Source of the DNA: Castellaniella sp035707805
Lineage (GTDB): Bacteria; Pseudomonadota; Gammaproteobacteria; Burkholderiales; Burkholderiaceae_B
DNA length: 64,000 nt
Direction: 5' to 3'
Assembly: GCA_035707805.1 (NCBI GenBank)
Contig: DASSTS010000019.1
Span: 124,001 to 188,000, forward strand
Of this stretch, positions 60,822-64,000 are shown one piece after another. Both the position numbers and the translations under genes were made by a program. A model generated the notes under the pieces. That model was not told the DNA's origin. It saw only the letters and a program-made list of their open reading frames with translations, and did no database searches. Each line of letters starts with the position of its first letter. Position 1 is the stretch's first letter.

Positions 60822-61591
60822 TACAGGTGGGTCAGCGTGTGCTGCGACGGGTTGCTGCCCATGTGTGCCATGATGTCCTGCGCGGCGTGCTTCAGCAGGT
60901 CCGCGCACTCTTCGATGTGTTCCGGCGTGAAGCGGTCCTTGGGGCCGGACAGCCCGATGGCGGCGATCACCTGCCCGGTGCCGTCGAAGATCGGCACGCC
61001 CACCCCATGCACCCCCTCGCGCCATTCTCCAGCATTGACCGCATAGCCCTGCCGGCGGATCCGCTCGGCCTCGGCCAGCATGGCCTCGGGGCGGGTGATC
61101 GTCGCCTCGGTGTGGGCCTGCAGGTGGCGGGTGCTCCATAGCAGCGATTCGCGGCTTTTGAACGCCAGCATCGCCTTGCCCGTAGCCACGCAGTGGATGG
61201 GCGCGCGTCCGCCGATCTGGGAATAGGCGCGGATGGGATTGGGGCTGTCGACCTTGTGCACGTAGACGACCTCGTCGCGGTCCTGGATCGAGAGGTGGAC
61301 GCTCTCGCCGGTCTGCTCGGCCAGGGATTCCATGCGGTGCGCCGCGTGCGTGCGCAGGTCCAGTTTCGACAGGACCGCCGAACCCAGTTCCCAGAGCCGG
61401 ATCGACGCCGTGTAGCCGCCCTGGTCGGGATCGCGGATCACGTAGTCGCTGTCGCTGAGCGCGGCCAGGAGCCGGTGGACGTTGCTTTTGGTCAGGCCCA
61501 GCGCGCGTGCGATCTCCGTCAGCGACATCGGTGTGGAGCTGTGCGCCAGGAGCTCGATGACCTGCAGGCCTTTGATCAGGGTATTGTTCAT
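60815..61591 (-). CDS. IclR family transcriptional regulator
   Basis: A 258-residue regulator with an N-terminal winged helix (SLTEIARALGLTKSNVHRLLAALSDSDYV, about residues 23-51) and a C-terminal IclR effector domain (ESVHLSIQDRDEVVYVHKVDS, PIHCVATGKAMLAF, VGVPIFDGTGQVIAAIGLSGP). It is divergent from the CoA-transferase operon and probably controls it through the paired palindromes in the 87-base gap. The effector is unknown. Confidence 0.94.
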   Translation of the reverse strand: MNNTLIKGLQVIELLAHSSTPMSLTEIARALGLTKSNVHRLLAALSDSDYVIRDPDQGGYTASIRLWELGSAVLSKLDLRTHAAHRMESLAEQTGESVHLSIQDRDEVVYVHKVDSPNPIRAYSQIGGRAPIHCVATGKAMLAFKSRESLLWSTRHLQAHTEATITRPEAMLAEAERIRRQGYAVNAGEWREGVHGVGVPIFDGTGQVIAAIGLSGPKDRFTPEHIEECADLLKHAAQDIMAHMGSNPSQHTLTHLYR

Positions 61592-61628
61592 GTTTCATAA
61601 AATGGAACAGTTGTATTCTATTTTAGAA
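61592..61628. promoter_or_regulatory. Paired palindromic operator between iclR and the CoA-transferase operon
   Basis: Site 1, GTTTCATAAAATGGAAC (61592-61608), pairs at six of seven half-site positions. Site 2, TTCTATTTTAGAA (61616-61628), is a perfect 5-3-5 palindrome. Their centres are 22 bases apart, about two helical turns, so two dimers would lie on one face. The region is AT-rich and overlaps likely promoters in both directions. Confidence 0.6.
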
Positions 61629-61678
61629 CCAATTTAAGCTGCACGCATGAACTTTTTCTGATCGATGAAGGGCTTCTG

Positions 61679-62857
61679 ATGGATGAGCTGAGTGTGCGGG
61701 GCCTGCCCCTGGCCGGTGTCAAGGTCGTCGAATTCTGTGCCGTGGCGGCCGGACCGTTTTGCGGCATGCTGCTGGCCGACATGGGCGCGGATGTCATCAA
61801 GGTGGAGGCGCCGGGCGGCGATGCCCTGCGGTCCTGGCCGCCCCTGACGGAGGGCTACAGCGAGAACTTCGCCTCTCTCAACCGGAACAAGCGTTCGGCC
61901 GTCCTGAACCTCAAGGATCCCGCGGACCTGTCGCTGGCCCGCACCCTCGTCCTGGACGCGGACGTGGTCATCGAGAACAATCGGCCCGGCGTGATGCGGC
62001 GCCTGGGGCTGGACTTCGCCAGCTTCCGGCAGCAGCGGCCCGGCCTCGTCTATTGCTCGATCTCCGCCTATGGCCAGACCGGACCCCGGGCGGACGAGGG
62101 CGGCTTCGACCTGACGATCCAGGCCGCGGCGGGCGTCATGAGCGTGACTGGCGATCCCCAGGGACTGCCCGCCAAGTGCGGCGTGCCGGTCTCCGATTTC
62201 GCATCCGGCCTGTATGCCGCCTTCGCCATCGCGGCAAAGCTGGCGCACGTGCGGGCGGGCGGCCCCGGGGCGCACATCGACGTGCCGATGTTCGGCTGCA
62301 CGCTGGGTATCGCGGCGCTGCAGACCAGCGAATATTTCGGCTCCGGCCGGGATCCCGCGCGGCTGGGGTCGGCGCACCCGCGCAACGCGCCGTACCAGGC
62401 ATACCAGGCGTCCGACGGCTATTTCGCCATCGCGGCGGGCAACCACAGGCTGTGGGTGGCGGTGTGCGAGGCCGTGGGCCTGCCGCAGCTGCCTGAGGAC
62501 CCGCGTTTCCTGACGACCACGGACCGGGCCCGCCACCAGGAGGCCCTCAAGGAAATCCTGGAAATCCGTTTTCGCGAGCGGACGGTCGAGGACTGGATCG
62601 CGGTGTTCAACGGCGCCGGTGTGCCCCACGCCCGCATCAACAGCTATTCGTCGGCACTGGCCGATCCCCAGGTCGTGCACATGCAATGGGTGCAGGACCT
62701 GCCCCTGCCCGGCGGGGCACGTACCCGCACCTTCGTTTCGCCGCTGCGCCTGGACGGCCACGGCCTGCCGGTGCGGCTGCATCCGCCGGCCCTGGGGGAG
62801 CATACCGAGAGCATCCGGGCCGAGTTTTCCGGAAACCTGAAAGAGGCGAGATCATGA
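61679..62857 (+). CDS. Family III CoA-transferase (CaiB/BaiF)
   Basis: A 392-residue enzyme that moves CoA between carboxylic acids. GVKVVEFCAVAAGPFCGMLLADMGADVIKVE opens the fold, NKRSAVLNLKDP and YCSISAYGQTGP follow, and the catalytic-type Asp lies in GGFDLTIQAAAG. Next to a thiol dioxygenase, it may activate a sulfinate acid as a CoA ester, as the family III enzyme Act does for 3-sulfinopropionate (inference). AAGGG precedes the ATG. Its stop overlaps the next start (ATGA). Confidence 0.93.
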   Translation: MDELSVRGLPLAGVKVVEFCAVAAGPFCGMLLADMGADVIKVEAPGGDALRSWPPLTEGYSENFASLNRNKRSAVLNLKDPADLSLARTLVLDADVVIENNRPGVMRRLGLDFASFRQQRPGLVYCSISAYGQTGPRADEGGFDLTIQAAAGVMSVTGDPQGLPAKCGVPVSDFASGLYAAFAIAAKLAHVRAGGPGAHIDVPMFGCTLGIAALQTSEYFGSGRDPARLGSAHPRNAPYQAYQASDGYFAIAAGNHRLWVAVCEAVGLPQLPEDPRFLTTTDRARHQEALKEILEIRFRERTVEDWIAVFNGAGVPHARINSYSSALADPQVVHMQWVQDLPLPGGARTRTFVSPLRLDGHGLPVRLHPPALGEHTESIRAEFSGNLKEARS

Positions 62858-63438
62858 GCGGGAAGCTGCTGCAGTTCATCGGGGCCATCAGCCGGCTGGT
62901 GGAGCGTCCGGGCCTGGCGCCGCAAGAGGCGCTGGACGAGGCCAGCGACCATATGCGGGCGCTGGTGGCCGAGGACGACTGGCTGCCCGAATCCATGGCC
63001 CGGCCCGATCCGCAGTATTACCAGCAGCACCTGCTGTATGGCGATCCGCTCGACCGCTTTTCCCTGGTCAGCTTCGTCTGGGGGCCGGGGCAGGCCACGC
63101 CCGTGCACGACCATACCGTCTGGGGCGTGATCGGGATGCTGCGCGGCGCCGAGCAGGAAATCCCGTACACCCGGGATGCCGACGGCCGGCTGCGCCAGGA
63201 CGGTCCCGCGCGCGTCCTGACGCCCGGCGCCGTGGCCTGCGTCGCGCCGTCCATCGGCGACATCCATGCCGTCAGCAACGCCGTCGATGGGCAGGTGTCC
63301 ATCAGCATCCACCTGTACGGCGGCAACATCGGCCGCATCCGGCGCAGCGTCTACGACCGCGAGACCGGCCAGGCCAAGCCTTTCGTCTCCGGGTATTCGA
63401 ATGCCCTGTGCCCCAATCTCTGGGCGCGGGAGGCCTAG
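62854..63438 (+). CDS. Thiol dioxygenase of the cysteine/3-mercaptopropionate dioxygenase family
   Basis: A 194-residue cupin. Iron ligands are H85 and H87 in PVHDHTVWG and H138 in GDIHAVSN. The Ser-His-Tyr triad is S151-H153-Y155 in SISIHLYG. Where cysteine dioxygenases have Y-x-Arg, this protein has QYYQQ (54-58), and the Cys of the cysteine-tyrosine crosslink is missing. That pattern fits the Gln-type enzymes, which favour 3-mercaptopropionate, and argues against strict cysteine oxidation. The product would be a sulfinate. Translationally coupled to the CoA-transferase. Confidence 0.88.
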   Translation: MSGKLLQFIGAISRLVERPGLAPQEALDEASDHMRALVAEDDWLPESMARPDPQYYQQHLLYGDPLDRFSLVSFVWGPGQATPVHDHTVWGVIGMLRGAEQEIPYTRDADGRLRQDGPARVLTPGAVACVAPSIGDIHAVSNAVDGQVSISIHLYGGNIGRIRRSVYDRETGQAKPFVSGYSNALCPNLWAREA

Positions 63439-63442
63439 GACC

Positions 63443-64000
63443 ATGACCGGTACCGTCCGCATCCAGGCCGAAGGCCCCATGACGCGCGTGACGCTGGACC
63501 GTCCCGACAAGGGCAACAGCCTGTCGGCCGGGATGGTGGGCGCGCTGGACGCCGCCATCGACCGGTGCCGCGAGGACGGCACCGCGCTGTTCGTCCTGGA
63601 TGCCGAAGGCCGCCATTTCTGCACGGGCTTTGACCTGGGCAACCTGGACGAGGCGACGGACGATGCGCTCATGGCGCGTTTCGTCCGGATCGAGATCCTG
63701 CTGCAGAAGCTGCAGGCAGCCCCCTTTCTCACGGTGGCTCTGGGCCGCGGCCGCATCGTCGGCGCCGGTGCGGACCTGTTCGTCGCCTGCCAGCGCCGGC
63801 TGCTGGCGGCGGATGCGAGTTTCAGGTTCCCGGGGGCGGCTTTCGGCCTGGTGCTGGGCACCGGCCGCCTGGCCCGCGCGGTCGGCCCGGTGCGGGCTTG
63901 TGAATGGGTGGGCAGCGGACGCTGGATTCCACAGGACGAGGCCCTGGCGGCCGGCTTGGCGCATGGCCTCGTGGACGAGGCCGGCGTCGCGCCGGTGTTG
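63443..64000 (+). CDS. Enoyl-CoA hydratase/isomerase (crotonase) family protein, truncated by window end
   Basis: The first 186 codons of a crotonase-fold protein, four bases after the dioxygenase stop. The oxyanion-hole elements HFCTGFDLGNL and GRIVGAGADLFVAC are present. The usual FPE glutamate of hydratases is replaced by FPGAAFGLVLG, so hydration may not be its reaction; isomerisation, hydrolysis or another CoA-thioester reaction is possible. Third gene of the operon. Confidence 0.88.
   Translation, partial: MTGTVRIQAEGPMTRVTLDRPDKGNSLSAGMVGALDAAIDRCREDGTALFVLDAEGRHFCTGFDLGNLDEATDDALMARFVRIEILLQKLQAAPFLTVALGRGRIVGAGADLFVACQRRLLAADASFRFPGAAFGLVLGTGRLARAVGPVRACEWVGSGRWIPQDEALAAGLAHGLVDEAGVAPVL

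Overview
The window is a gene-dense, GC-rich chromosomal stretch of a betaproteobacterium. The genes petABC-sspAB, engB next to cytochrome c4 and the ResB/CcsB cytochrome maturation pair, Bug/TctC-type tricarboxylate transport, and frequent DUF and CoA-transferase genes all point to the Burkholderiales, most likely the family Alcaligenaceae (Bordetella, Achromobacter, Castellaniella or a relative). The assignment rests on gene content and order only. I see no rRNA, CRISPR array, insertion sequence or prophage, and only one tRNA.

Layout. 1-5.7 kb: 5' part of rhlE (TTG start), lemA with a TPM-domain partner, and a DUF3482 GTPase / DUF2868 membrane-protein pair. 5.7-10.6 kb: a TAXI-type TRAP transporter operon (binding protein, fused permease, DUF1850) facing a D-serine/D-threonine-type PLP enzyme. 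10.8-14.1 kb: a CLC chloride transporter overlapping a CPA1 cation/proton antiporter. 14.1-18.7 kb: a small exported protein, thpR, and a phytase-like/PhoX two-gene operon behind a PhoB-box-like site. 18.8-23.0 kb: a very large hybrid sensor with two different kinase modules, plus a stand-alone receiver. 23.0-27.2 kb: tRNA-Thr, sspAB and petABC. 27.3-36.1 kb: mscL, a Nif3-family gene, a DegS-like protease, hemB, engB, cytochrome c4, and resB-ccsB. 36.2-40.1 kb: a convergent diguanylate cyclase and GGDEF-EAL pair. 40.2-47.1 kb: lysA, lptM, mrcA, then divergent aroK-aroB-dgt. 47.1-48.5 kb: a two-domain family III CoA-transferase. 48.6-56.6 kb: tctCBA and a TctE/TctD-type two-component system, separated by a large diguanylate cyclase. 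56.6-60.8 kb: uvrA and a divergent MFS transporter. 60.8-64 kb: an IclR regulator divergent from an operon of CoA-transferase, thiol dioxygenase and crotonase that runs off the window.

Much of the window is housekeeping: the bc1 complex, cytochrome maturation, heme, lysine and shikimate synthesis, peptidoglycan synthesis and DNA repair. The most interesting accessory parts are: (i) the IclR-controlled operon, whose dioxygenase carries 3-mercaptopropionate-dioxygenase-type residues and whose CoA-transferase could activate the resulting sulfinate; (ii) the phosphate-scavenging pair behind a Pho-box-like promoter; (iii) the hybrid sensor joining a HisKA kinase, a receiver and an HWE kinase in one chain; (iv) three c-di-GMP enzymes, one lying between a transporter and its presumed regulators; and (v) a long near-perfect inverted repeat between mscL and the Nif3 gene.
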